Positions 1-8,736 of a stretch of 51,441 nucleotides of DNA are shown one piece after another. How positions within the stretch are numbered: position 1 is the stretch's first letter; each line of letters begins with the position of its first letter. The position numbers and the translations under genes were made by a program. The stretch spans positions 1 to 51,441 of the forward strand of contig NZ_JAIUKE010000017.1 in the NCBI RefSeq assembly GCF_020176795.1, given 5' to 3'. The notes under the pieces are model-generated. The model searched no databases, was not told the DNA's origin, and saw only the letters and a list, made by a program, of their open reading frames with translations. The DNA comes from Streptomyces sp. 8L (GTDB lineage: Bacteria; Actinomycetota; Actinomycetes; Streptomycetales; Streptomycetaceae).

Positions 1-130
1 GGCCTGGCGGCGACGCCGCGCCGCCGGCGGATCCCCCGGGGGGGGGGCGGCGCCGCCCCCCCCCCCGGCGGGGGGGGGGCCCCCCCCCCGCCCCCCCGGG
101 GGGCCCCCCCGGGGCCCCCCCCCCGCCAGG
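1..130. other. Low-complexity G/C tract, probable assembly noise
   Basis: From about position 40 this stretch is almost only runs of G and C of 4-12 bases, unlike the neighbouring codon-structured DNA. It lies where the 3' part of the M56-type gene should continue. Two similar tracts occur at about 26230-26480 and 30835-31010. It is most likely a sequencing or consensus failure in a strong GC hairpin; real biology cannot be excluded from sequence alone. Confidence 0.7.
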
Positions 131-525
131 ACGGGGGAGCGGACCAGCAGTTCCCCGCGCCGCTGCCTGCGCCTGCTGCGGGAGCGGTGGATCTCGCGGG
201 TCAGCATCGCGGCCGTCCACAGCCCGCCGCTCGCCAGTACGATCGCGAGCGCGGCGGACCAGGTCCTGTGGCCGTCCAGCGCGTAGGCGCGCACGACGCC
301 CTGCGGCGCGCTCGCGAAGACCTGCCCCCTGACGGACGCCCAGGTGGCGGCGGCGCTGAAGACCATCGAGAGCGCGAAGCTCAGCAGGACCGCGGCGACG
401 ACGCACTGCCAGACCCACAGCGCCACCACCGGCTCGCGCTCCCGCCAGTCGGTCCGCGCCAGCAGTCGCGGCGCCACGACGGCGGCGAGCGCCCCGAGCA
501 GCACCAGCGCCAGCGAGACCATCAT
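131..525 (-). CDS. M56-family (BlaR1-like) membrane metallopeptidase, N-terminal fragment
   Basis: Read on the minus strand from ATGATG at 525, the first 130 or so residues give three hydrophobic segments (starting MMVSLALVLLGALAAV, then one around VVALWVWQCVVAAVLLSF, then one around WSAALAIVLASGGLWTAAML), followed by a basic stretch rich in Arg and Ser. This pattern matches the membrane N-terminus of the Streptomyces M56 peptidases, which usually carry a cytoplasmic HExxH zinc protease loop and pair with a BlaI-type repressor. The HExxH region would lie beyond 130, where the sequence turns into G/C noise and then leaves the window, so catalytic function cannot be checked. The DUF5134 gene upstream at 667-1308 has the same orientation and is a frequent neighbour of this family. 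The family call rests on topology and context only. Confidence 0.6.
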
Positions 526-666
526 GGCCCCAGCCTATGAGGGCCGCGCCGCCGCGGATAAGGGCACGGACGGCAAGTGACGCAGGACACGTCCGCCGTC
601 CCGCGTCCGGCGCGGCGCGGCAACTCCCGCGTCACGCAAGGGAGTCCCCGCTCCCGGGCCGGCGCG

Positions 667-1308
667 TCACAGCGTGAGGAGCATGGCCAGCATCGCGGTT
701 CCCATGGACAGGCGGCACGCGAGCGCCAGCTCGGGCCGGTCGGCCCAGCGCTCCCCGGCCCCCGGGGGAGCCGTCCCGCAGGGGAGAGGCGCCGCACCGC
801 CGGGGGCGCCCGGGCCTCCCGCTCCCGTGCCGGCGGCCACCGGCATCAGCCTGGCTCCCGCCCACAGCACGTAGCCGGCGAAGTAGAGCAGCAGCAGCCC
901 CGTGACCAACGGCGATCCGACCGTCGCGCCCGCCATGCCCGCCATGCCGCTCATTCCGGCACGGCCCGCAGGGACAGCCGCCATCGCCCACGCCATGTAG
1001 GCCATGGCCGCCATGCCGAGCAGGTGGTGCAGGTGGTGGCCGGGGCGCCCCCGGCTCAGCGCCAGCGTCCCGCAGGCCGCGACCGCACCCGCGCCGAACA
1101 CCGCCGCGTATGCCGTCCAGACCCAGCCGGGCGGCGCGAGGACCGCCGCCGGTACCGCCATCGCCGCCATGCCGAACCCCATCAGGGCCTCCCCGCGCGC
1201 GGACACGCGCCGCGCGGGCGTCGCGCTGCGGGCGCGGAGCACGCAGTACGCCCCGGAGGCCGCGCACAGCGCGACCAGCAGCCAGCTCACCAACAGCGGC
1301 GCGTGCAC
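667..1308 (-). CDS. DUF5134 family integral membrane protein, His/Met-rich
   Basis: A 213-residue membrane protein. The GTG start at 1308 is chosen because a GGGAGG ribosome binding site lies about 10 bases upstream and the first residues (VHAPLLVSWLLVALCAASG) form a transmembrane helix at once; an upstream ATG would add a charged non-membrane tail. About six hydrophobic segments follow. Between them is a His-rich patch (GHHLHHLLGM) and a Met/Gly-rich patch (GMSGMAGMAG), spaced like loops that could bind a soft metal such as copper. This arrangement is typical of DUF5134, which has no established function. It sits just upstream of the M56-type gene on the same strand and may be co-transcribed. 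Metal binding is my inference. Confidence 0.75.
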   Translation of the reverse strand: MHAPLLVSWLLVALCAASGAYCVLRARSATPARRVSARGEALMGFGMAAMAVPAAVLAPPGWVWTAYAAVFGAGAVAACGTLALSRGRPGHHLHHLLGMAAMAYMAWAMAAVPAGRAGMSGMAGMAGATVGSPLVTGLLLLYFAGYVLWAGARLMPVAAGTGAGGPGAPGGAAPLPCGTAPPGAGERWADRPELALACRLSMGTAMLAMLLTL

Positions 1309-1446
1309 CCCGGCCGAGCCTCCCTCGACATGTCTGCGGTCCTGGCGGACGTTCCAGGGAGAGCTGCCCTTCCGGAGCGGCGCGCACACGCGCACACCGA
1401 AACCTCAAGGGGCGTGCCGGACGGCGCGCCCACCCCGCTCGTCCCA

Positions 1447-1463
1447 TTCCGTAACAAACGGAA
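1447..1463. promoter_or_regulatory. Perfect inverted repeat in a divergent promoter region
   Basis: TTCCGT-N5-ACGGAA has perfect 6-bp arms. It lies in the 347-bp gap between the divergent DUF5134 (minus) and GH71/99-like (plus) genes, next to an AT-richer patch. On the minus strand a TTGACG hexamer lies directly before it. The spacing suits a dimeric repressor site or a short hairpin. The rest of the gap (1309-1655) shows no gene. Confidence 0.35.
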
Positions 1464-1655
1464 ATCGTCAAAGAATTAGGCTGACAGGGCCCTGAATTCC
1501 TCTGCCGATTCCGCTCGTTCCGCGTCTTGTGCCGGGCTCCGTGCCCGACTACGTTGCACGGGCGTCCCCTTGGGAGCCGGGTTGCCGCCTGAAAATCCCC
1601 CCACTCCTATGGATATTCGCATTCACTGGCAGAATTCGACCGGAGGAACGCATCG

Positions 1656-2924
1656 GTGAGTATTTCAAGACGGCACGTCATCGCGTCCGCGCTGGGTGCG
1701 AGCGCGGCCCTCGGCCTCGGCGCCGCGCAGCAGGCCGCCGCGGCGGCCACCGCTCCGGACGCCGGGGCGGTCCCCGCCGCCTCGGGCCCCGGCGACGTGG
1801 TCGGGAAAGTCTCCGTCGGGTATCAGGGGTGGTTCGCCTGCATCGGCGACGGAGCCCCGATCAACAGCTGGTGGCACTACAGCCAGAACGGGTCCCAGGC
1901 GCCGTCGCCCAGCAATACGACCATCAAGTCGTGGCCCGACGTGAGTGAATTCAGCAACACCTATCAGACCGCCTACGCGAACCTCAATGGCGGGCAGCCC
2001 GCGAAGCTTTTCTCGTCATGGGACCAGCGGACCGTCGACACGCACTTCCTGTGGATGCAGCAGAACGGCATCGACACGGCCGCCCTCCAGCGGTTCAACC
2101 CCAACAGCCCCGAGGGGCCCACGCGTGACGGAATGGCCCAGAAGGTCCGCCAGTCCGCCGAGGCCAAGGGCCGGAAGTTCTACATCATGTACGACGTGAG
2201 CGGCTGGACCGCCATGCAGTCCGAGATCAAGACGGACTGGACGAACAAGATGAAGGCGCACACGGCGTCGTCCGCGTACGCCCACCAGAACGGCAAGCCG
2301 GTCGTCTGTGTCTGGGGCTTCGGCTTCAACGACGCCAACCACGACTTCAGCGCCGACGCCTGCCTCGATGTCATCAACTGGTTCAAGGGCCAGGGCTGTT
2401 ACGTCATCGGCGGCGTCCCCACCCACTGGCGCACCAACTCCGACGACTCGCGGGCCGGGTTCTCGGGCGTATACCACGCCCTCGACATGATCTCCCCCTG
2501 GATGGTCGGCAGGATCGGCACCATCGCGGACGTCGACAACTTCTACGCCAACGTCCAGACGCAGGACCTCGCCGACTGCCAGGCCAACGGCGTCGACTAC
2601 CAGCCCTGCGTCCTGCCCGGCGACCTCCAGGAACGCCAGCGCGCCCACGGCGACTTCATGTGGCGGCAGTTCTACAACATGTGCCGCCTCGGCGCCCAGG
2701 GCATCTACATCTCCATGTACGACGAGTTCAACGAGGGCAACCAGATCGCCAAGACCGCCGCCAACGCGGCCGGGGTACCGTCGGGTTCCGGCATCTACGC
2801 GCTCGACGAGGACGGCACGTCCTGCTCGTCCGACTACTACCTGCGCCTCACCGGCGACGGCGGACGCATGCTCAAGAAGCAGATCGGCCTGACCGCGACG
2901 CGGCCCACCCCGCCGACCGCCTGA
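1656..2924 (+). CDS. Tat-exported GH71/99-like glycoside hydrolase domain protein
   Basis: A 422-residue secreted protein. The GTG start has a GGAGGA ribosome binding site 8-14 bases upstream. The N-terminus SISRRHVIASALGASAALG carries the twin arginines and hydrophobic core of a Tat signal, with an Ala-rich cleavage region near residue 30. The mature part opens with VGYQGWFACIGDG and continues with WSSWDQRTVDTHFLWMQ-like and MYDVSGW-like blocks, a MYDEFNEG segment near residue 355, and an intact C-terminus. This matches the GH71/99-like proteins often annotated as xylosidase/arabinosidase in actinomycetes; the substrate is not known. The acidic residues of MYDEFNE are reasonable active-site candidates by analogy with TIM-barrel hydrolases. 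It is monocistronic and ends at a strong palindromic terminator. Confidence 0.75.
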   Translation: MSISRRHVIASALGASAALGLGAAQQAAAAATAPDAGAVPAASGPGDVVGKVSVGYQGWFACIGDGAPINSWWHYSQNGSQAPSPSNTTIKSWPDVSEFSNTYQTAYANLNGGQPAKLFSSWDQRTVDTHFLWMQQNGIDTAALQRFNPNSPEGPTRDGMAQKVRQSAEAKGRKFYIMYDVSGWTAMQSEIKTDWTNKMKAHTASSAYAHQNGKPVVCVWGFGFNDANHDFSADACLDVINWFKGQGCYVIGGVPTHWRTNSDDSRAGFSGVYHALDMISPWMVGRIGTIADVDNFYANVQTQDLADCQANGVDYQPCVLPGDLQERQRAHGDFMWRQFYNMCRLGAQGIYISMYDEFNEGNQIAKTAANAAGVPSGSGIYALDEDGTSCSSDYYLRLTGDGGRMLKKQIGLTATRPTPPTA

Positions 2925-2942
2925 CGCCCCGCGCACGACGCA

Positions 2943-2970
2943 CGGGCCCGGCCGGCGCCGGCCGGGCCCG
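2943..2970. terminator. 28-bp perfect palindrome, bidirectional terminator
   Basis: The 28 bases are a perfect GC-only palindrome built from GGGCCC, GGCCGG and a central GGCGCC. It lies 19 bases after the stop of the GH71/99-like gene and 87 bases before the stop of the convergent ROK-fusion gene, so it can end transcripts from both sides. There is no U tract, as is usual for Streptomyces terminators. Confidence 0.6.
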
Positions 2971-3056
2971 CGCCCCCCCCCCTACGCCTCCGGGCGGGCG
3001 GGGGGCGCGAAGCCCGCGCTCTCAGGTCCCGCGCCCCACACGGACGGGCCGCCCGC

Positions 3057-5429
3057 TCAGCCGTACGGCGTCGCGCTCCGCACCGTGCGCCCCTGGCGCC
3101 CCCGCAGCCTCGGCGTGAACGTCGCATGGAAGATCGTCGACGCCGCGCCCACCGCCGCGGCCTCCGCACTCAGCACCGACGGCTCCACCTCGACCCGGCG
3201 CAGCCGCCTCGCCGTCGGGAACGCGTTGACCGCCCTGCCGATCTCCTGCAGGTAGAAGTCCGCCACATCCTCCGTGTAGAACGGCCCGCCGAGCACGATC
3301 AGATCGATGTCCAGCAGGTCCACCAGGCCCAGCGCACCGCGTCCCACCGCCCGTGCCACCTCCCGCACCGCCGCCTGCGCCGCCGCGTCACCCGCCGCGG
3401 CGGCCCGGCCCACGGCCAGGTACGCGGCCGTCGAGCCCCCGCCGGGCGGCGCGGGCCGCATCCCGCCGTGCGCCGCCAGGTCCGGCACCGACACCGGGGG
3501 ATTGCACTCGGGCAGCAGCTCCGGCCTGCCGTCCGCACCGACCCGGCCCAGCGCGATCGCGCAGAGCTGGCCGAACTCCCCGGCGTTCGCGCTGACTCCG
3601 CGGTACAGGTCGCCGTTGAGGTAGAGGCCGGTGCCCACGCCCGTACCGAGATAGAGGTACGCGAAGTCGCGGGCCCTGCGGTCCCTGCCGATCCACCGCT
3701 CTCCCGCCGCGGCGGCCGTCGAGTCCTTCTCCATCAGGACCGGGCAGGGGAAGTGGTCCTTGAGGAGGTACAGCAGCGGCAGGTCGTCCCATGCCGACAT
3801 CAGCGGCGGGCCGAGCACCGTGCCCGAGGCGATGTCCACGGGGCCGGGGACGGCCACCCCGATGCCGAGGAACCCGTCAGGCCGCACCCGTCCGCGGGCC
3901 TGCGCCAGCGTCTCGCGCCCCAGCGAGGCCACCCGCTCCACGAACGCGGCCGGCTCGATGTCGGCGGTCACCGGCCGCGTACGGGTGCAGACGATCGCGC
4001 CGTCCAGATCGATGACGACCGCCGTCAGCACCTCCGGGTCGATGTGGATGCCCAGCGCGTGCGCCGCCGTACCGGACAGCCTGACCGGCGTACGGGGCTT
4101 GCCGGAGGTGGCCCGCCGCTGGGCGTCCTCGATGAGGATGCCCCGGTCCAGCAGCGAGCGCGCGATACGCGACACCGACTGCTGGGTGAGGCCGGTGCGG
4201 TGCGCGATCTCGCCGCGGGTGATGGTGCCCGACAGCCGTACGGTCTCGATCACGACGCACTCGTTGAAGGAACCCAGGTCGATCTGGTTGACCCCGCTCC
4301 ACGACTGGCTCCGCGACGCGTCCCCGGCGCGCCCCGCGCCCAGATGCCCGGCCACGCTCTCCCGCAGCCAGCGCACCGCGGGGCGCCCCCGGCCCGGCGC
4401 GCCCGGCGGGTCCTGCGCGTCCGCGCCCTCCGTCCGGGCCCGTGCGTAGCGCTCCAGCGCGGTCGCCAGGTCGAGGTACACGCGGCGCGACGACTCGGGG
4501 TGGCTGGTCGAGTCGAGCGCGATCATCGCCCGCAGGAAGCTGCGGTGTCCCGCGCGTGCGGGCATGCCGTGCAGGCTCACACGGCCCGTGTCGGCGGCAG
4601 TCGCGGAGGCGAGCGGGCGCGCCGGGGCGGAGCCGTCCGGACCGCCCCCGCCGTCCGCGGTGTGCCAGAGCGTCACCGCGTGGAGGGCGAGGTCGGGGTG
4701 GCGCCGGCGCGCCTCCGCCAGATACGCCGTCAGCTCCCCGTCCGCGTCCGCCGCCCCGCCGGGACCGTCCGGGCCGCCGTCCCCCGCGCCGCCGGACGCT
4801 CCGTCACCGGGGAGCGGTGCCGCTGTCGCGAGGGCCGCGTCCAGGGCGCTGTCCAGCCGCGCCAGGACGTCCGCACCGATCACCGAACCGGCGGCCGCCG
4901 GCGAAGCGGGCGCTCTTCTGGTGCCGACCAGCAGTACTCCGCGCCGTACGTCCACGTACAGGCCCATCACCCAGACGTCCCCGGCCGGCAGCGGCGGCCG
5001 GGTCGGCACGCAGGGCGCGGACGACTCGTCGGGGCCCAGCCGCCAGCGCCGCCGCACCCCCGCCACCGTCGCGTGCGAGAGGCCGAGGTCGCGGGCGAGC
5101 GCGCGGGAGGCGCCGCTGCCGCCGGGCGCAAGCAGTGATCTGGTGATGATCTCCGCCTCGTCGACGGTCGCGGGCCGCCCGGTGCGCGGCCGGTGTGCGA
5201 GCCCCTCGATCCCGGCGCTCGTCCAGCGCTGCCGCCAGGCGCCCACCGTCTGCCGCGACACACCGAGGCGCCGCGAGATCTCGGCGTCCCGCAGCCCGTC
5301 GGCCGCCAGCAGGATCACCCGCGCCCGGATCGCCAGCGGACCGCCGGTCTCGGCCCAGTCGCGCAGCACCGCCCGGTGCTCTGACGGCAGGAGCTCGGAT
5401 CTGGCACCGCCGACGCGCGGCTCAGGCAT
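3057..5429 (-). CDS. IS630-transposase-like domain fused to a ROK family regulator
   Basis: A 790-residue fusion. ATG at 5429 overlaps the stop of the upstream GH38-like gene by 8 bp (ATGCCTGA), so the two are translationally coupled. Residues 1-125 carry the two helix-turn-helix units of IS630-type transposases (AEISRRLGVSRQTVGAWRQR, then RPRTGRP and LARDLGLSHATVAGVRRRW). A segment starting VMGLYVDVRRGVLLVG aligns by eye with the transposase block that normally reads VVGLYLDPP...LCVDEKSQ, but the catalytic Asp is gone. From residue 388 a ROK regulator begins, with its own winged helix (ITRGEIAHRTGLTQQSVSRIARSLL) and a sugar-kinase fold including GIGVAVPGPVD and GTGVGTGLYLNG. The Cys-rich ROK zinc motif (CxCGxxGC) is absent. 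The protein probably binds DNA through two different modules and senses a sugar or derivative. Both the fusion and the loss of catalytic residues are visible; the function is inferred. Confidence 0.8.
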   Translation of the reverse strand: MPEPRVGGARSELLPSEHRAVLRDWAETGGPLAIRARVILLAADGLRDAEISRRLGVSRQTVGAWRQRWTSAGIEGLAHRPRTGRPATVDEAEIITRSLLAPGGSGASRALARDLGLSHATVAGVRRRWRLGPDESSAPCVPTRPPLPAGDVWVMGLYVDVRRGVLLVGTRRAPASPAAAGSVIGADVLARLDSALDAALATAAPLPGDGASGGAGDGGPDGPGGAADADGELTAYLAEARRRHPDLALHAVTLWHTADGGGGPDGSAPARPLASATAADTGRVSLHGMPARAGHRSFLRAMIALDSTSHPESSRRVYLDLATALERYARARTEGADAQDPPGAPGRGRPAVRWLRESVAGHLGAGRAGDASRSQSWSGVNQIDLGSFNECVVIETVRLSGTITRGEIAHRTGLTQQSVSRIARSLLDRGILIEDAQRRATSGKPRTPVRLSGTAAHALGIHIDPEVLTAVVIDLDGAIVCTRTRPVTADIEPAAFVERVASLGRETLAQARGRVRPDGFLGIGVAVPGPVDIASGTVLGPPLMSAWDDLPLLYLLKDHFPCPVLMEKDSTAAAAGERWIGRDRRARDFAYLYLGTGVGTGLYLNGDLYRGVSANAGEFGQLCAIALGRVGADGRPELLPECNPPVSVPDLAAHGGMRPAPPGGGSTAAYLAVGRAAAAGDAAAQAAVREVARAVGRGALGLVDLLDIDLIVLGGPFYTEDVADFYLQEIGRAVNAFPTARRLRRVEVEPSVLSAEAAAVGAASTIFHATFTPRLRGRQGRTVRSATPYG

Positions 5430-8400
5430 CGCCCGTCCCCGTCCCGCCGTTCCCCGCCCGGTCGTTCTCCGCCCGGCGCTGTCCCGCTGGCTCGTCGGCA
5501 CGTACCAGCCGCAGGGTGCGGATCTCGAAGGGCCGCAGAGACAGCTCCACCGCGTTCTCCCGCAGGGGCAGTTCACCGCACGGCCGCTCCAGCAGGTCCG
5601 TGACCTCCGCGCGCGCCACAGGGAAGGCCGCCGTGAGCGTCGTACGGGCCCGGCCGCCGCGTGCCTCGTAAAGGCGTACGACGACATCACCGCGACGGTC
5701 GTCGGCCAGCTTCACCGCCTCCACCACCACGTCCTCGCCGCTCACCGCCACCAGCGGCGGCCACCCGGGGTCGGGGCCCGGCCGCAGCGGCAGGTTCACC
5801 GCGTATCCCTCGCCCAGCGCGTCGGCGACCGAGGCGCCCGGCCGTACCGTGTGGCGGAAGCGCTGCGGCCCCCGGTCCGCGTGCGGGTCGGGCGTACGGG
5901 CCGACCGCAGCAGTGTCAGGCGCACCGTCGTGGTGGTGCCGCCGTCCCCCCGGGTGCGGCACGACGCGTCGTACCCGTAGCCGCAGTCGCCCGCGAACGC
6001 GACACCCCAGTCGTGCTCCCCGGCGTGCAGCCAGCGGTGCGCCCACCGCTCCACGCCGGCCCCCGGTGCGGCGCCCGCCGGGCGGGTGGGGTGGGCGGTG
6101 TGCCCGAACTGGATCTCACCCGTGGTGTGTTGTGCGCGCACGTCCAGCTCCCATCCGCAAGTGAGCACCGTGTCCCGCTCGCGCCAGTCCGCCTCCGTCT
6201 CGACCGTCAGCGCCCGGGCGCCCGCCGCGAGCGACAGCCGCTGCTCGACGGTCGAGGCGCCGGTGGTGTGCACGACCCGCACCGCGGCGAGCAGCGGACC
6301 GCGCTCGACGACCTCGACCGGGCCGGCCCGGCCCAGATCACACGGGGGCGCCCCGCACCGGCCGTCCCTCTCATGGGCGCCCCAGCGCGGCGGATCGTCC
6401 CGCCACAGCTGGAGCAGGTTCCCCGCGCCGCCCGGCGCGATCGCGTCCCGGCCGCCGGCCGACTCCACCGCGGACCGCACAAGACCCCGGCCGTCCACGG
6501 CCACCCGCAGCAGCCCGTTGTCCAGCACCACCGATCCGTCCGGCTCCTCCGCGACGTGGACCAGGGCGGGCTCGTCGAGTGGTGTCACCACCCGGCCTGC
6601 GCCGAGGGCGGGGGCCTCGGCGAGCACCGCGATCCGCCCGTCCGAGAGCGTCTGGCCGCCGCCCGAGCGCGCGTGGACCGCCGTGTCCAGCCTCTCGTCG
6701 ACCACCACGACCTCGCGGCGCGACAGCGGCCCCGCGTTGAACACCGCCGCTCCGGCGACGGCGGGCCGCGCGCCGGGTCCCGCGGTGGCACGGCCGATCA
6801 GCCGTTCGAGAGCCCGGTGGACCCGGTCGTGGGCCAGTTCGGCCTCCTCGTGCACCCAGGCGATCGAGGTGCCGCCGAGGACGGGCGCGGACTGGAGCCG
6901 CAGGACCTCCCGCCAGAGCGCCTCCAACTCCTCGTACGGGTAGGGGACATGGTCGAACACCGCCGCCGTGGCCGACCACAGCTCGGCTTCGCGCAGCAGG
7001 GACTCGGCGCGCCGGTTGCCGCGCTTCGTACGGGCCTGACCGGTGTACGTGCCCGGGTGCGTCCCCGGGAACAGCTCGCCGCGCAGGACGGGGGCGCCCC
7101 GGGCGGGGCGTTCCCCGGGCCCGTCGGCGCGGCCGGAGCCGGGTGCGCCGTGACCGGGGGCCGCGGCGCCGTGTGCCTCCTGGGCGCCGCGGGTGTCGCA
7201 CTCGCCGTACTCCCGCAGGGCGTCCCGAAAGAACCGGGCCGGGTGCTGGAGCACCACTCGCGGTGAGCCCTCCAGATCGGCGAGCCTGCGGGTCCGTTCC
7301 AGCATCGAGGGCGTGGGACCGCCGTCGCCGCCGAACGGCGCGAGCGATGCCGTGGTGTCGCCCTTGTCGGCGAACGCGGCCACGGCGGCAGCCAGTTCAC
7401 CACCGGTGAGTGAGGAGTCCGACCCGTCCACACCCGGTGGCAGCGGCGGCACATGGGTGAACACCCGGGTGCCGTCCAGCCCCTCCCACCAGAAGGTGTG
7501 ATGCGGAGGCAGGCCGGCCTCCGCACCACCCGGCGGCTGCCGTGCGAGCAGCCACCGCGCCCCCGCGAGCGCCGCGAGCTGCGGAAGCGCCGGGCTGATC
7601 CCCGAGGCGCCGCCGAACCACACGCCGTCCGTCTCGGCGCCGAGCTCCTCGCGGCAGAACCGCATGCCGAGCACCAGTTGCCGCGCCAGCGACTCGCCTC
7701 CGGGCAGCACCCCGTCGGGCTCCGCCCACATCCCGCCCGCCGGGACCCAGTTGCCGTACGCCACCGCTTTCCTGATCCGCTCGAAGACATGCGGATGGGT
7801 GTCCTTCATCCACGCGTGGTGGTGCGGCGCACCGGCCGCCACCACCAGTTCCGGGTACTCCTCCGCGAGCGTGGCCAGACCGCTGAAGTCGCGTGCCGCC
7901 TTGCGCACGGACTCGCGGTGCGGCCACAACAGCCCCCGGTTCGGGGCCGGGTGGCCCACCGCGGCGACGGTGTGCGCCGACGCGTACGCCCCGCGGGCCA
8001 GCACCGGTGCGAGGAGGCTGCGGGCCACCGCAGCCGTGCCGGGCACGTCCCGCGGGTCGACGGCGTCCACGGCGTCTTCGAGAGCCCGCAGGATCTCGTG
8101 CCGGCGCGGGAGTTCGGGGGGCAGCGCCCGCATCAGGCCGTCGAGGACGTCGACATCGTGCAGCAGGTGCCACACGTCCTCGTTCCGCACGACGAGATCG
8201 GCGCGCACCAGCCGGTGCAGGGGGTCGTTCCCGACGGTGACGGGGGAGCCGTAGCGGCTGCCCGCGCCGGTCGCCGCGTCGATACGGGGGGTGGCGGCGG
8301 CCTCGACCAGCAGCCGCACCCGTTCGCCGCCGCCCGCCGCCGCCGTGACGTTCACCGTGTCCTCGCCCGACCGCAACCCCGTGAGCGGCGTGCCGCGTTC

Positions 8401-8706
8401 GTCGTGGACGAGGCCCTCGGCGCCGTCGCCCAGGTCGAGGACCGCGTCGACCCGGCGGCCCGCCCAGCGCGCCGGTATCTCGGCTGCGAGGCTGAACCAG
8501 GTGGTGGACCAGGGCGCGCCCCACCGGCCGCCCGGCGCGAACGGCGCGTACGAGGCGCGCAGGGCCGTCCCGACCGGCACGGGCTCGCCCGCGATGTGCC
8601 AGGCCCCGATGTCCAGGGGGAGCCGTTCGGGACGCAGGGCGTGGCGCAGGCGGTCGGCGAGGAAATGGGAGATCCGTGCCTCCCCCGACGAGATCCGGTC
8701 CAGCAT
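5422..8706 (-). CDS. GH38 alpha-mannosidase homologue lacking its catalytic residues
   Basis: A 1094-residue protein. ATG at 8706 is preceded by an AGGAGG site about 8 bases away; the longer open frame upstream lacks one. The whole GH38 architecture is present: N-terminal domain, catalytic barrel (GGMWAEPDGVLPGGESLARQ, HHTFWWEGLDGTRVFTHVPP), helical bundle and C-terminal beta domain. The active site is degenerate. Family members read GHAHIDSAWLWP where this protein has GHPAPNRGLLWP (residues 251-263), so the HxD metal ligands are Ala254 and Asn256. The nucleophile motif LPDSFGYT reads FGGASGIS, with Gly366 replacing the Asp. The HDILPGSS motif reads APVLGGTS (Ala607, Pro608). The acid/base loop is shortened to FGGDGGPT. 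It probably binds a ligand or partner rather than hydrolysing mannosides. It is the first gene of an operon with the IS630/ROK fusion. Confidence 0.85.
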   Translation of the reverse strand: MLDRISSGEARISHFLADRLRHALRPERLPLDIGAWHIAGEPVPVGTALRASYAPFAPGGRWGAPWSTTWFSLAAEIPARWAGRRVDAVLDLGDGAEGLVHDERGTPLTGLRSGEDTVNVTAAAGGGERVRLLVEAAATPRIDAATGAGSRYGSPVTVGNDPLHRLVRADLVVRNEDVWHLLHDVDVLDGLMRALPPELPRRHEILRALEDAVDAVDPRDVPGTAAVARSLLAPVLARGAYASAHTVAAVGHPAPNRGLLWPHRESVRKAARDFSGLATLAEEYPELVVAAGAPHHHAWMKDTHPHVFERIRKAVAYGNWVPAGGMWAEPDGVLPGGESLARQLVLGMRFCREELGAETDGVWFGGASGISPALPQLAALAGARWLLARQPPGGAEAGLPPHHTFWWEGLDGTRVFTHVPPLPPGVDGSDSSLTGGELAAAVAAFADKGDTTASLAPFGGDGGPTPSMLERTRRLADLEGSPRVVLQHPARFFRDALREYGECDTRGAQEAHGAAAPGHGAPGSGRADGPGERPARGAPVLRGELFPGTHPGTYTGQARTKRGNRRAESLLREAELWSATAAVFDHVPYPYEELEALWREVLRLQSAPVLGGTSIAWVHEEAELAHDRVHRALERLIGRATAGPGARPAVAGAAVFNAGPLSRREVVVVDERLDTAVHARSGGGQTLSDGRIAVLAEAPALGAGRVVTPLDEPALVHVAEEPDGSVVLDNGLLRVAVDGRGLVRSAVESAGGRDAIAPGGAGNLLQLWRDDPPRWGAHERDGRCGAPPCDLGRAGPVEVVERGPLLAAVRVVHTTGASTVEQRLSLAAGARALTVETEADWRERDTVLTCGWELDVRAQHTTGEIQFGHTAHPTRPAGAAPGAGVERWAHRWLHAGEHDWGVAFAGDCGYGYDASCRTRGDGGTTTTVRLTLLRSARTPDPHADRGPQRFRHTVRPGASVADALGEGYAVNLPLRPGPDPGWPPLVAVSGEDVVVEAVKLADDRRGDVVVRLYEARGGRARTTLTAAFPVARAEVTDLLERPCGELPLRENAVELSLRPFEIRTLRLVRADEPAGQRRAENDRAGNGGTGTGDA

Positions 8707-8736
8707 GGCGGCCCCTCCTGTCCCAGCTTTTCCGCC

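Noticed and set aside
187..540. Plus-strand open frame over the M56 fragment
   Set aside because: Shadow of the minus-strand membrane protein; low-complexity Arg/His/Asp sequence with no ribosome site.
577..1479. Long plus-strand open frame of about 300 residues
   Set aside because: It is the opposite-strand shadow of the DUF5134 gene, rich in Arg, Gly, Pro and His.
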